A stretch of DNA of 64,000 nucleotides from Cerrena zonata (GCA_038087015.1 JASBNA010000003.1:1116001-1180000); one strand, 5' to 3'. Numbered from the stretch's first letter, positions 23,641 to 35,378 are shown. The notes: generated by a model not told the origin, from the sequence alone. Numbers and translations are program-made.

Positions 23641-26105
23641 ATGACGAGAACGTCGAGGTTCACCGTGATCATATCGTTAATATCCGCCGCCTCTGCAGGT
23701 CTCTCATGGTCTAGTGCCCCTTCGAAATCGAATCAGAAACTAGAGGTGTGTATCAAGACTCTCATTTCTTAAGCTTTGATCACACACTCATCCATAATAA
23801 GTCCAATGAGCTCGAGGTCAATCACCTATATCGCTTAACAGGTGAGAATAAGAGCTCTATACACTTGACTATTAGATTCCTAGACATAAACTTAGATAAT
23901 CTCGATGCATATATGCGTCGGCCTGACTGTTTTCGAACCGTCGCATCGTCTATCCGCTCTCAATGTACAAATATGGAAACTCAACAAAACGAAAGGGTCC
24001 AAGGTAGTCCTCCTATATAAATCATTGTACACACATCTGAACTACTGCAGCCGCTATCTCTTTGACACTTTGTGAACTCGCAACCGCAAAACAACATTCT
24101 ACACCAATGGAATGTACTCCCTTCGATTCACGGCTAGGAAGCGTTTCGTTCGACCAGTCTGAGGGCATACAAGGACAATGCGTCGAGTAATTAATGCACA
24201 TTGCGTTCATTGACTTACGTATCTAATACCATATTTATTCTACAGAGCACTGTCCCGAAGTGCACAACATTGGTCTAGTTATTCTGGCTACCTTCGTGAA
24301 ATCCGTGAGTCGATATTCAGGAAGTACATCCGTCTTAATAACATGAATTCCAGCGCAACTATGTTTCGCTTTTCTGAGATGGAATGAGATAGGTATGATG
24401 CGTTGTGAATGGCTTTATAATCACTTCTAACTTTTCAATATACAGATACAGCGAGGGAGGTCTACAAAAATACGACCGTAGAGCATCTATCCTTCTTGAT
24501 GGAGCTCAAACGGTCGCAAAACATCAGAGATAATAGTGATGCAGTCGCTTCTGAAATAATCCAGGTCAGTTCTTCGTTACAGCCAAAAGGTCCCACATAA
24601 CACAACGACGTTAGGATATCAAACGAGCTATGTCACAATTCGAGTCTTCTTCAATCGGGTTCCAACAGGCCTTTGATGAGTCCATAGTGTCTAGAAGGAC
24701 ACGAGAAGAGGAGGTAGCTAAATGATGTTTCATTTTCTTGTACAATATACTAACCACCGTTAGACAATTGACATGCTTCAACACACCATCCTCGATTTAC
24801 AGGCATATAACGAACTTATCCTTCAAAGCTGGCGTGAAACAGTACATCTCATCTATATCATGCCCATATTGCTTACGTTTAACTGAGATATTGATAGATG
24901 AATGACACGGCGACCGCCCTCGCTACTCAGGTAGGTTTTACATGAAATGTACAGATATACAAATCATCATTTTTGAGTAGCACGCCTCGTCTACGATGTC
25001 TGTAGTATCCTCTCTCGAAGCAGAGGTACTGGCTCGTGTCGACATATGGTTCTCAGAGGCCCATGAACATTATTCAAGAGCTCTACAGGTCGCTGTAAGC
25101 ACTGGATAATATACTACAATTCGTCTAATAAACTTCTTTCAGAGTCTTGTCGACCAAACGTTGACACATCTCCGACAAGATGTCGATATTGTACACCAGG
25201 TGAGTCACGATCTTACAATACCACAATACTCTCATATTTTACTCTCTCTACAGTCTGTCAAAGAACTCTCGACTAGTACTGCCGTGGTTGCTTCCCATCT
25301 GCAGACACAAGTGCAGGAATCGCTACGAATACAAGATATACAAAAGGACACTGCGGAAACAGCGGAGTCTCTTGCTGGGACGCTTTCTGAACTGTCTGAA
25401 CGAGCTCAAGAAGAACTGAACAATATCAACGAGACTGCCTCTGCAATGATTGTCGACCTTCGTGCTCAGAAGCTGCTGTCTGTCAATGGTCTCGAGATGT
25501 GGAAGGACTGGAGCCGGTCGGCGATTTTCTGGCTTCTCGAAATGGTGCTTCGAATTCATGGTACGTTTCTTTTATGTTGCATGTACATGTTCACCATAAT
25601 CTGGGATGAACGTTGGACTTACGAACTTCATCTCATAACAGTGGATCCGGAAAACTTTGATTACCTGGCGCAGCTTCCAGTCTTTCGATTCATCGGAGTG
25701 CTGTCGCGGGTTGCCTGGTACTTACTTCAAGGATGTTTCTCGTCCGTCATGGTATGTGAACGCAATTTGATATTGTCAAAACAACCTTATTCAATCCAAT
25801 GTGTCGCTCCAGGGAATGATACTGTGTCTCTTCTCAGCAAGACGTTGGTTATCCGACATTTTTATCCGTACCCAGAGCCCAAGGTAAGCTTTCTTCTTGA
25901 ATATTGTCTCTAAATTATATGTGTACTCTGTAGTAAAAGCAAACACGAAGAACCTCTATCGTTCACCTATGAACCTCAAATCTCTATTCAGAATCCGAAG
26001 TATCGCCGTGCACCTTCAGCTATTCCAACTACTCGAACACGCCCTCGAATGTCTCGCATCCCTCAACGGCTCGTCGATGGCTCTCAATACTCTCTAAAGC
26101 TCTGA
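23641..26105 (+). CDS. KAR5: nuclear fusion (karyogamy) protein Kar5/Tht1
   Basis: A gene split into a dozen or more small exons. The N-terminus is a signal peptide (MTRTSRFTVIISLISAASA). The cysteine-rich luminal part follows: RRPDCFRTVASSIRSQC, then AISLTLCELATAKQ and, after further introns, the conserved WSSYSGYLREIPQLCFAFLRW. Long coiled-coil exons (24430-25560) lead to two hydrophobic segments near the C-terminus (about 25690-25760 and 25815-25850) and a basic tail ending near 26105. This is the layout of Kar5/Tht1/Brambleberry, an ER and nuclear-envelope protein needed to fuse nuclear membranes after mating, or before meiosis in basidiomycetes. Boundaries between 23744 and 24020 are uncertain because a 42-nt stretch can be read as exon or intron. 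The family call is strong. Confidence 0.87.
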
Positions 26106-26350
26106 TTTTACCTGCCTCTTACCATACCCATCGCTGTACTATATCGTCTCCGGAATTCTCTCGCCCGACGCTCTGGAACTCTTCTCTGGTCACTTCTGCA
26201 ATGTTCTGCTCTCGCTTCCTTCGCTCAGACTGGTCATTAATGTGTTTTCTATTGATACATGTAATTTTATCTGACTGTCAATATACTTTCAATGTCCCTG
26301 ATGTGCATATAACGGCTGTTAGTTCATTTATTTCATTTCAAGTATACGTA

Positions 26351-26375
26351 GCACGTGATAAACGCGATCACGTGC
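26351..26375. promoter_or_regulatory. perfect 9-bp inverted repeat of two CACGTG E-boxes
   Basis: GCACGTGAT (26351-26359) and ATCACGTGC (26367-26375) flank a 7-bp spacer, AAACGCG. Each arm holds a palindromic CACGTG, the site of bHLH factors such as Cbf1. It lies 116-141 bp before the RAD54 ATG. Cooperative binding of two dimers is an inference. Confidence 0.6.
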
Positions 26376-26403
26376 AGGCATGGTAATTTGAGTCACCATG
26401 TAT

Positions 26404-26409
26404 ACGCGT
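26404..26409. promoter_or_regulatory. MCB element (ACGCGT) before RAD54
   Basis: ACGCGT lies 82 bp before the proposed ATG. MCB boxes are bound by MBF in ascomycete yeasts and drive G1/S expression, which is also known for budding-yeast RAD54. Confidence 0.5.
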
Positions 26410-26491
26410 TGGAAGGCGCGTCTAAAGACGATTCTTACACTCTCTTACTCATCATCACCCTTGCTGCTATAACATCTAAGGGTCTGACTAT

Positions 26492-29400
26492 ATGCTCAAA
26501 CGACTACCAGTCACCTCCGATGGAAAAGTCGTTGACAGACTACAAGAAAGCGTTCGTGTTAATAAACCTTTCAAACCACCAACTCCCGTAGTACAAAGAG
26601 AACAGCCCCAACGGAAGCGGAAACGTGTATCGTACAAAGGTGCGGATGTTGGGAATGACTCTGACTCTGAGGCAGAGTCCGGTCGTAAGTCCAAGAAGAA
26701 GAAAACAGGGAGAGATGGATTCGAGAGTCCTCGAGACAATAATGTCAAAGAATATCCGGTTTTCAAGGTCAAGCCATTTGAACAGGTTTCCAAGAAGTTC
26801 GCTATTCCTGGTATACGCACCTCCGACGGAGAGATCGTTCATAAAGTAGCAAGCAATGTCGCGCTTGGCATTCGCCCTCTGTGTAACATTATCCCTCGTC
26901 CTCTACACGATCCGATGGAAGATCATGCTATTGTGCTCTACGACCCCGACTATTGACGATCGAGAGAACGGATGAAGAACGAAAGAAAGAGAGAAGGAAG
27001 AGGCGAAGGAAAAGGCTGCTAAGGAAGCACAGGAGAAGAATGCTGGACTGTATAATCCGCATAAGAGCCTGAAGGAGTTGCTTGGTGGTGGGAAGGACAA
27101 GCGGAGGAAGGGTAACAAAGTGCCTGTTGTCATCGACCCACGTCTATGCAAGGTCTTCGACCGCATCAAGTGGAAGGTGTCAAGGTACGTTCCTTATGGA
27201 TTCTAATGCTGGGAATACCTGCTCTAACACTCTGATAGTTCTTGTACAAATGTACGACAGGTGCCATGGTCGAAAACCAATACGGGTGTATCATGGCAGA
27301 CGAAATGGGTCTCGGAAAGACATTACAGTGCATCGCCCTAATGTGGACACTCATCAAGCAATCTCCACATGCAGGCAGACCTACTATAGAGAAGTGTATC
27401 ATCGCGTGCCCTGCGAGTTTGGTCAGGAATTGGGCGAACGAACTTAGTTCGTATTTACTGGCTCTTCATAAGCACCAACAAACCTAACCTTTCATGTATT
27501 CTAGTAAAGTGGCTGGGTAAAGACGCCATCAACCCGCTTGTGGCGGATGGTAAGCTCTCCAAAGCTGAGTTGGCCCAGAAAGTCTGCATGTGGTCGGCTG
27601 CAAGCGGGCGTAACGTTGCTCAGCCAGGTTCGTCTCCCAATTCCATGCGCCTAGTATCTGTGTTGAAACTAAATGTTATTTAGTCTTGATTGTATCCTAC
27701 GAGACACTCCGAACCCTTGAAGTCTCGCTGCAAGGATGTGAGATTGGGCTTCTTTTGTGTGATGAAGGGCATCGGTTGAAAAACTCTGGTAAAGATACAA
27801 AATTGTTGCTCTTTTTGTTGCTCCAACTAACGTAGCGTAGGATCTGATACATTCAAGGCTCTGAACAGACTGAGAGTCAAACGCCGAGTTATTCTTTCCG
27901 GAACACCTATCCAGGTTCGTCGTAAATATCATGAATCGCCTCGTTGTACTAATACATAGTCTCGTAGAATGATCTCTCGGAGTATTTCTCATTGCTGGAC
28001 TTCGCTAACCCGAACTACCTTGGAACGAGGGAGGACTTCAGGAAGAACTTCGAGAACGTAATTATCAGAGGTCGAGATGCCGATGCTACCGATGCTGCCA
28101 AAGCCAAGTGCGAGGAGAAACTCAAAGAATTGGGTGGTCTCGTCTCCAAATTCATCATCCGACGAACAAACGACCTACTCACTAAATACTGTAAGGAACT
28201 TCATTTGATTCTCGTGTCTTGCTCCTTATTCATTGACTATTCTCAACAGTGCCGGTCAAGTACGAACAAGTCGTATTCTGCAATCTTTCCGAGTTCCAGC
28301 TCAAACTATACCAACTCTTCATCAAATCACCCGTCATTCAGGCTTTACTTCGTGGCCAGAATTCTCAACCCTTGAAAGCCATTAATATTCTTAAGAAACT
28401 TTGCAATCACCCGGAGCTTCTTGATCTGCCGAATGACCTGCGAGGATCAGATCACCTTATACCAGAGGATTTCAATGGGGCAGGATCAAGTTCTAAGAGT
28501 CGTGGACGTGATCAAAATGTTCATTGCGAATGGGGTGGCAAGTTCTTGGTTTTGGAGAGGTAAGCAAATATCATTCTACCTTTCTTCTCCTTTGTGCTCA
28601 TGAGGATTGTTAGGTTCCTGCACCGTCTTAGGATGGAAACGAACGACAAGATCGTACTAATTAGTAACTATACCCAAACCCTCGATATATTCGAAAGAAT
28701 GTGTCGCAGTAAGAAGTACGTCTTCCTTTCTCCTTCTTTCTGTTTGCTTGGAGGCTCATTGTTGTTAGATATGGCTTCTTCCGGCTCGACGGAACAATGG
28801 GTATCAAACAACGACAGAAACTGGTGGATCAGTTTAATAATCCGGAAGGCAAGGAATTCGTGTTCCTGCTGAGTAGTAAGGCCGGAGGATGCGGTATCAA
28901 TTTGATTGGTGCTAATCGTCTAATTCTATTTGATCCTGGTATGACTCATCCCAGGCGTGCTATTAGAGATATTTGCTAACATGCAATTTATAGATTGGAA
29001 TCCTGCTGCCGACCAACAAGCCCTTGCTCGTGTATGGCGTGACGGTCAAAAGAAAGAATGTAAGTCAAGTTTCCACCCTCAATATTAGGTCCAATGTTCA
29101 TCAGTCTATAGGCTTTGTCTACCGATTCATTTCTACTGGAACGATCGAGGAAAAAATCTTCCAACGTCAAGCGTCGAAACAGGCTTTGTCATCTGCTGTC
29201 GTCGATGAGAAGGAGGATGCTGAACGACATTTCTCCGTCGACGCTCTCCGGAAATTGTTCCTACTAAATGAGAATACTATCTCCGAAACGCATGAGACTT
29301 TCAAGTGCAAACGTTGCAAGAACGGGAAGCAGACTATCAAGTCATCGGCGTTGTTGTATGGTGATGCTAGCACGTACGTGATCCGTCTTCTCACTTGATA

Positions 29401-29541
29401 CGTGGAGATCGTTCAACTCAACACTTCTTTAGGTGGAATCATTATACCAATATGGAATTGAAGAATAATCATGACGACCTTCTTCGAGCGGAGGTTGGAC
29501 TTCCCGAGGTCTCTTTTGTTTTCCAATACATTAGTCACTAG
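26492..29541 (+). CDS. RAD54: Rad54 DNA translocase (Swi2/Snf2 family), reading frame broken in this sequence
   Basis: Twelve exons encode a Rad54 that matches the yeast family closely: [18 protein letters not shown], helicase motif [13 protein letters not shown], motif [11 protein letters not shown], motif [19 protein letters not shown], motif [14 protein letters not shown], motifs [18 protein letters not shown] and [13 protein letters not shown], and the C-terminal zinc-site motif CKRCKNGKQ to the end at 29541. It drives Rad51-dependent strand invasion and chromatin remodelling in homologous recombination. From exon 2 (27239) on, splices keep frame. In exon 1 the frame is lost after YDP (26947, one base too many in CCCC), again within 26960-27003, and at 27153-27157, where [10 protein letters not shown] is one frame off [10 protein letters not shown]. 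No intron signals explain this. The start at 26492 is the first Met of the conserved frame. Confidence 0.92.
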
Positions 29542-29755
29542 AAGCTTGATTCTACTCACAAATACTTTATCGCATTCAATTGGGTTTGTTTGGACTACAT
29601 CTGTATCATAGCTAACACACGTCATTGTAACATACCACACATTGCGTATACCATAATATGCATAAATGGGACTAGAAATACAACTAGATCGTACAGAATC
29701 AACCAAACAATCCTATCAGACTAGTGAAACAGATCCGTAGAAATGGACAACCTTT

Positions 29756-31036
29756 TTATGTGACAACATCGTCCCAACCTCCCCATTCCCCACCAACAGT
29801 ACGTATTTTGATCTTCTCACCAGCAACTCCAAAGTAAGCGGCTTTATGCCATGACTTCATCTCCTCCTCGCTATATGGACCGAATATTTGTCCCTCTTGC
29901 GCTGAGGCATTAGGTACGTCCCATTTGTACTCATACTTGACGTCTGCAGACGGAGGATCCCAGTCCTCGGGAACATTTCCCGACCGTCTAACGGAACGAA
30001 CGAGCTCTTCATACGTTTTCGAGTAGATGTCTGTATCGCCTAGAGTCATCATTGTCGAGGCGAGATGGGTGATTTGGTCAATATCCGAAGGGCCTTTCGA
30101 TGGCTCTGGTTTAGAGTCTACCACCATTTCCGGGTTCGCTTTAGTCTTGTTATTCGGTCTAACAATATCAAATACACATAATGTCAATAAATACACATCC
30201 TCAACGTGAATCAGCTTGTACAAGCCCACCTTTTCTTAGATGCTGCATTCTTCTTGGTCTTCGCCCCAAGACGTTGAAGAGCCTCCAATACCGACTCACC
30301 CTTCTTCAACATTGCAACCAACTGTTTCTCGACTTGATCCTTCCCACCTAGTTGCTTCAGTTCTTCCTCCTCCGCCCTCATCTTCTCTTTCTGCGCACGC
30401 TCCTGTTGCTTACGGCTCTTCCGTGCCTTCTTGATCTCTTTGTCGTCCAAACCTTCCATCCACCGGTCATGGACAACGTGAGGATCGAAGGTTCGCACAT
30501 AAGTGCCATCCGCCGCAAACTTCCCCTCTTCCATCTCTTCTCGCATGTTGAACGAAGAGAGTTCAAAGCCCATACCAGCTTTCTTCCTCCGTTCGGCGTC
30601 GTCTTCATCTTCTGGCTCGTCCTCCGACTCCGACTCATCATCAGATGCTTCACCCGCCTTACCACCAAACTCCTGACCTTCAATATCCCCCAGCCTCAAA
30701 TACTCCGTCTTCTTTTTCTTCCCCACATCCTCCTCCGTCTTCTCTTCCTTCTCACCCACGGCGAACATATCATCATCGTCATCGTTCGCCGCACTAACTC
30801 CTGGTCTCCGACTAAGCGCAACACCCTCTCCATCATCACTAGAATCAGAATCGTATCCCTCAGCTTTAAAACGACCCTTTCCGTTGTGCCGAGGGATTCT
30901 CGAGTTGTGCGTCTACTTCCTCGGCGAAGTTGACAGGATCATCTACAGGTTCGACGAAACGAGTCTTCTTTTGTGATGGTCCTGCATTGTTATCATGAGT
31001 GCTGGCTGAGCGTTTGGTAGCTGGTCGTGGAGGCAT
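29756..31036 (-). CDS. LIN1: Lin1/CD2BP2-like GYF-domain protein of the U5 snRNP, one frame break
   Basis: Starts MPPRPATKRSAS at 31036. The conserved CD2BP2 block KKTRFVEPVDDPVNFAEEVDAQLE is followed by RKG, and then, one base out of frame at 30874, by RFKAEGYDSDSSDD, which is the normal continuation in the family. After an acidic, Lys/Glu-rich middle, the protein ends with a GYF-type domain in the last exon (30158-29756): YEYKWDVP, then GPYSEEEMKSWHKAAYF. An intron spans 30229-30159. Homologues bind Prp6/Dib1 and act in assembly of the U5 and U4/U6.U5 snRNPs. The extra base lies in AAAGGGT on the coding strand, so an assembly indel is likely. The gene converges on RAD54 with about 215 bp between the stops. 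Confidence 0.88.
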
Positions 31037-31333
31037 TTGAAAGTGCTTAACGGCAAAGGATGCCTGAGGGTGATGGTAATGAGTGTAAGTGAGACGTGAC
31101 GATCGTAATGATTGAATATTGAATTGGAATGGGCGCTCTCGTGGGTCATATTCAAATTCAGAAGAGTCGGACATCTAACAAAAACACAAGACCAATTCAC
31201 AAGGACCCTGACGTACCTCACACTCGGATTTGATTGAGTCTATAGAGCCTAAATAACAAATTGTATGATACACAGCTTGTATCTAATTGACGCAAAACCC
31301 AGGCTACTGTACAGCAAGTGAAATAGTCCAAGT

Positions 31334-33252
31334 CTATGAGTCTGCTACAGTGTCCGATTCATTATTGGCTAATCGCCGTCGAGAAGGAGTGGTAGGATCT
31401 TCAGCACCCGTCGCTCCTGCACTGAGTAAACCGGCTTCTTCCTCATTGACTGTACGAGATGTTCGACGACCTCGTGCGAACGCTTTTGGTCGATAGATGA
31501 AGGACTGAGTGACAATCGTAACGTCGAACATGAGAGTACCGCCACTTCCAAGGAGGTAACTATAGTGCATATCGATTGATCAGTACACGGAATATGGTGT
31601 ATGAAAGAAAAGCAAGCGTACGGGATACTCTCACGGAGGAAGGCGGATGCCTCGTGTGGAGGGAGGGATAGTTTTGGGGATGTGAGGATCGATGAAACGT
31701 AGAAGAAATTGCCCAGGAATGCGAAGACGAATAAATACATTGAGAGACCCTAAAAATAAATTATTAATTGGGTTTAAATTCAATATGATATTGGGGAATG
31801 AAACATTACCTCTACAGACTTCCTAACGAACTGACGAGAAAATTTCAGTCGGCCGAACACAAGCAAAACCCACAAAATGGACTTACGTTCTTCCAAATTT
31901 GAGGCAGACGTGATGTAAGATACATTGTTGTGCATATCCAGGCCGAGATTCGACCAATAGTATATTCGGTTGATGGTGAAGATGGCTCATCAGGGTCATG
32001 AGGTTCATGGTGCCTGTCGTTCTCGTGTGATGACGAGAGCGGATGTATATCGATGGGAGATGTGACGTGAGCTTTCGGGGGGAGTTCAACGATGGGTGTG
32101 GGTATGGTGTTGGCGAAGCCAGGTATCGCATGTTCTTCCCTCCCGAAGACTCGCCCTATACGTATAGCACTGCTGGTTGGTAGACCACGACCGCTTCCAG
32201 CAAGTGTACCGATACCGAATAAAGCCCATACACCTAAGAAAACCATTCCTGCACCTTTCCGGCTTGCTCGAGAATTTCGCCGTTGAGACGACCAGTTAGA
32301 CGAAGTGGGTTCGTCCGCTGAAGGGCGAGACGCAGACCTTCCTCGCTGAACGAAGTCGACATCTTCGGCAGAAGGGATAGTAGGGGAAGTCATATGCAGA
32401 GCTTGGTGTAGTCGATTCGCTCCTGCAGACACTGTGGATTGTCGACTTCGGCCCAAACTACCTGAACGGCGCTCTTTGCTCCATGAAACATGTTTCCGAC
32501 GCCCTGAAGATGGCCCAAGTTCCGAGTGAAAACTCTCTGTGAGACGAGCCAATGCCTGCTCGTCTACTTCATCGTCTTCAAGCCCGGGGTCTCGATCGGT
32601 GGCTGGACGGGAATGGTGTGAGTCAATGCTCGTACGATGCCACCGCATTTGCTCCTCCTGTTCCGCTGCTCGAGCGGCTGCTACTGCTACGTGAGCAGCA
32701 ACATTAGACAGAGTGCGGTATCGTGCTGGCCGTTCAACTGAGAGACGGCGAGTGACAGAGGACGTTCCCCGAGATCGGATGGGTACATACCCCGCAGTTT
32801 TGCTAGACTGGCGATAGTAAAAGAATTGACCGAAAAGTGTGAGGTCAACAAAGCAGAAATAGACCGCCAGATAGGTTTGAAACGGTAGTTGGTGTGTCAA
32901 AGAGACACCCTACAAGATTCGAGAGGTCGCCTGCATCGAGTCATTTTGTGTTTAGCGAAAACCCCTCAAGCAACGTGGTCGAAGTGATCGACGCTTACCT
33001 AGTAGCCAATTTGCAAGAAATGGCAAAGCTAGACCTTCTACGGACTGTCTACGGATGTTCTCGAGAACTTGACTGAGGACGTCATTGACACATGTCGTAG
33101 TGAATGGTGCAATGAGCGTGATCAAAAGCAATTGAGACCGTCGGTATAATCATGACGCGATAAGTCGAAGTCACTCACGGAAATTGTGCGCCCAGCCAGC
33201 AAGCGATAGAAGTGTAGCCCAAAAGTTCACTGAAAGAAATAGCACCGAACAT
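31334..33252 (-). CDS. PQ-loop membrane transporter (vacuolar basic amino-acid type, Ypq-like), one frame break
   Basis: Begins MFGAISFSELLGYTSIACWLG at 33252. The first PQ loop (FPQVLENIRRQSVEGLA) sits in exon 2, and the second (LTSRLPQIWKN, then FVRKSVEGLSMYLF) before the last exons. Seven membrane segments are split by a long Ser/Arg-rich cytosolic loop (about 32150-32800), as in fungal Ypq1-3, which export Lys/Arg/His across the vacuolar membrane. In exon 3 GDLSNLVGCL ends one frame away from LTHQLPFQTYLAVYFCFVD, the usual next residues. The cause is one extra T (AAA on the plus strand, 32899-32901). The tail after the last helix is short and charged. The specific paralogue (Ypq1, 2 or 3) cannot be told. 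Confidence 0.87.
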
Positions 33253-33647
33253 GGTCGAGGTATGAAGAGAACAGTACGAGAGACCGTTTGCCGCTTCTAG
33301 TTAGATGAGGCAGTATGCGGGGTAACAGAACAACCCATATCCGCCCTTGCATTCCGTATCTCTTATCTCCCGGGGCGCCCACAACCAAGAGGCACACGCT
33401 CAACATATCGAATCTGGGAACGCAAATCAATCTTCTTTGCACAGAAGGCTCGCTTGGCCAACTTAGGAATGCGTAGTGTTCAGTTGCTCCATTTTCAGGC
33501 CTGTGGAATCACACGACTCGCACGAGCAGATTAGACATGGGGAGCCCCCCTCAAAGTCGTATGCATTAATAAGTGAAGCTGCTACAATCTACAAAGTCCA
33601 CACTAAATATTCATTACAAGAGTCGTTAAAGTCGGTCGTTAAAGAGT

Positions 33648-35378
33648 TTACTGTTGGGAAGCACTGGAAGTAAAGTTAGCATTGGACAGTAGACATGAAG
33701 ATATTGGAACTTACGCAATGCCGTTGGTGACAATGCCGGAGACACCGTCAGCAATGCCGACAGCGTTGTTGATGTTCTCAAGAGTCTTTCCGCTGGACTT
33801 GCGGACTCGGCGAGCCTCGAGGTCACGGGCGTGGGCAGCGCTGTAGACGTTGGTAGCAATACCGGTGGCACCATCAACGATGCCGACAGCGTTGTTGATG
33901 TTCTCGAGGGTCTTTCCACTGGACTTGCGGACACGACGGGCCTCGAGGTCACGGCTGTGGACGGCACTGTAGATGTTGGTGGCAATTCCAGAGAGACCGT
34001 CGGCGATACCAGCAGCGTTGTTCAAGTTCTCGAGGGTCTTTCCGCTGGACTTGCGAACACGGCGAGCCTCAAGATCCTCGAAGTCACGGCGTTGCTTGGT
34101 GGCACCGTAGATGTTGGTAGCAATACCGGTCGCGCCATCAACGATACCGACGGCGTTGTTGATGTTCTCGAGACGGTTGCCGCTAGACTTGCGGACACGG
34201 CGGGCTTCGAGGTCACGGGCGTGAGCAGCGCTGTAGATGTTGGTAGCAATACCAGTGGCACCGTCAGCGATTCCAACAGCGTTGTTGATGTTCTCGAGGG
34301 TCTTTCCGCTGGACTTGCGTACACGACGGGCCTCGAGGTCACGAGCCAGGACCTGAGCAACATGGTGGGCAACACGATCGTTGAACAATTTGTGGCTGAA
34401 GGGAATGCAGTTAGTCAACCGTCGAGTTCTGAAAGGCAGTCAAACTCACTTGAAAGCCCTCTTCTGCTTGGTAGTACCGTAGATGTTGGTGGCAATACCA
34501 GTGGCACCATCGACAATGCCGACAGCGTTGTTGATGTTCTCAAGAGTCTTGCCGCTGGACTTGCGGACCCGACGAGCTTCGAGGTCCTCGAAGTCACGGC
34601 TGTGAACTGCGCCGTAAATGTTGGTAGCAATTCCAGAGAGACCGTCGGCAATACCAGCAGCGTTGTTCAAGTTCTCGAGGGTCTTGCCGCTGGATTTGCG
34701 AACACGGCGAGCCTCGAGGTCACGGCTGTGGACGGCACCGTAGATGTTGGTAGCGATACCAGAGAGACCGTCAGCAATGCCTGCGGCATTGTTCAAGTTC
34801 TCAAGGGTCTTTCCGCTGGACTTGCGGACACGACGGGCCTCGAGCTCCTCGAAGTCGCGGCGTTGCTTGGCAGCAGCAGCGATGTTGGTAGCAACACCAG
34901 TTGCACCGTCAACAATACCGACGGCGTTGTTGACGTTGTCGAGGATCTTGCTCAAAGAGTGCTTTCGGCGACGAGCCTCGAGCTCCTGGTAGTCACGGCG
35001 CTGTTTAGCAGCAGCAGCGATGTTGGTGGCGACACCAGTTGCACCATCGACGATGCCAACAGCGTTGTTAACATTGTCGAGGATCTTGCTCAAAGAGTGC
35101 TTGCGGCGACGAGCCTCAAGCTCCTGGTAGTCACGAGCGGTGACACTATGACAATCCGAAGATTAATATCGACGTCATTGAGAATTTAATTATGTGAAAG
35201 CAACGTACCTATAGACGTTGGTGGCAATACCAGACAAACCGTCAGCAATGCCTGCGACGTTTTTGGCTTTCTCGAGACGGCTACCGCCGGATCGGACACG
35301 TCTGGCCTCATGGGGAGACGCAAACGCGGGGATAGAACAGGCGAGAACAGCAAGGACGACGGAGGTGGAGAAACGCAT
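33648..35378 (-). CDS. secreted tandem-repeat protein with dibasic sites (candidate Kex2-processed repeat protein)
   Basis: Four exons (35378-35209, 35145-34450, 34395-33715, 33663-33648) give 520 residues. A signal peptide (MRFSTSVVLAVLACSIPAFA) is followed by eleven repeats of about 40-46 residues. Each unit has a basic cleavage-type start (LEARR, then VRKSSGK or RKHSLSK), a short helix-forming stretch (TLENINNAVG), a Gly/Ala-rich hydrophobic core (GIVDGATGIATNIY or GIADGLSGIATNIY) and a linker, in some units ending KQRR or KQKR. Kexin cuts after RR and KR, so maturation would release a set of near-identical peptides. This is the layout of fungal KEP proteins, which include Ustilago Rep1 repellents, pheromone-like peptides and some RiPP precursors. 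No homology to a named KEP is claimed. No UstYa/DUF3328 or methyltransferase gene is nearby. The last exon of five codons rests on a strong donor, a CTAAC branch site and a CAG acceptor. Confidence 0.88.
33716..35340 (-). repeat. eleven-unit coding tandem repeat
   Basis: Units of about 120-140 bp on the minus strand, inside the secreted repeat protein. The first unit is degenerate (EARRVRSGGSRLEKAKN). Units 2 and 3 are of the RKHSLSK type and nearly identical to each other; units 4-11 are of the VRKSSGK type. Two core versions alternate (VDGATG and ADGLSG), and larger blocks of units repeat, so expansion was by unequal exchange of multi-unit blocks. The similarity extends past the stop codon: KLFNDR-coding sequence at the start of exon 3 has a relative in the 3' UTR (about 33620-33650). 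Confidence 0.9.

Larger units (their letters stand above)
26106..26491. promoter_or_regulatory. RAD54 promoter region
   Basis: No exon. Contains the paired E-box inverted repeat (26351-26375) and an MCB element (26404-26409), each listed separately. Confidence 0.5.

Noticed and set aside
33831..35189. A 452-codon open frame on the plus strand antisense to the repeat protein
   Set aside because: It exists because each repeat unit happens to be open on the opposite strand; it has no signal peptide or domain and the minus-strand frame has proper introns.
33648..35378. Assignment of the repeat protein to a ustiloxin-type (dikaritin) RiPP cluster
   Set aside because: No UstYa/DUF3328, tyrosinase or methyltransferase gene is seen in the window; neighbours are a PQ-loop transporter and a CTLH protein.
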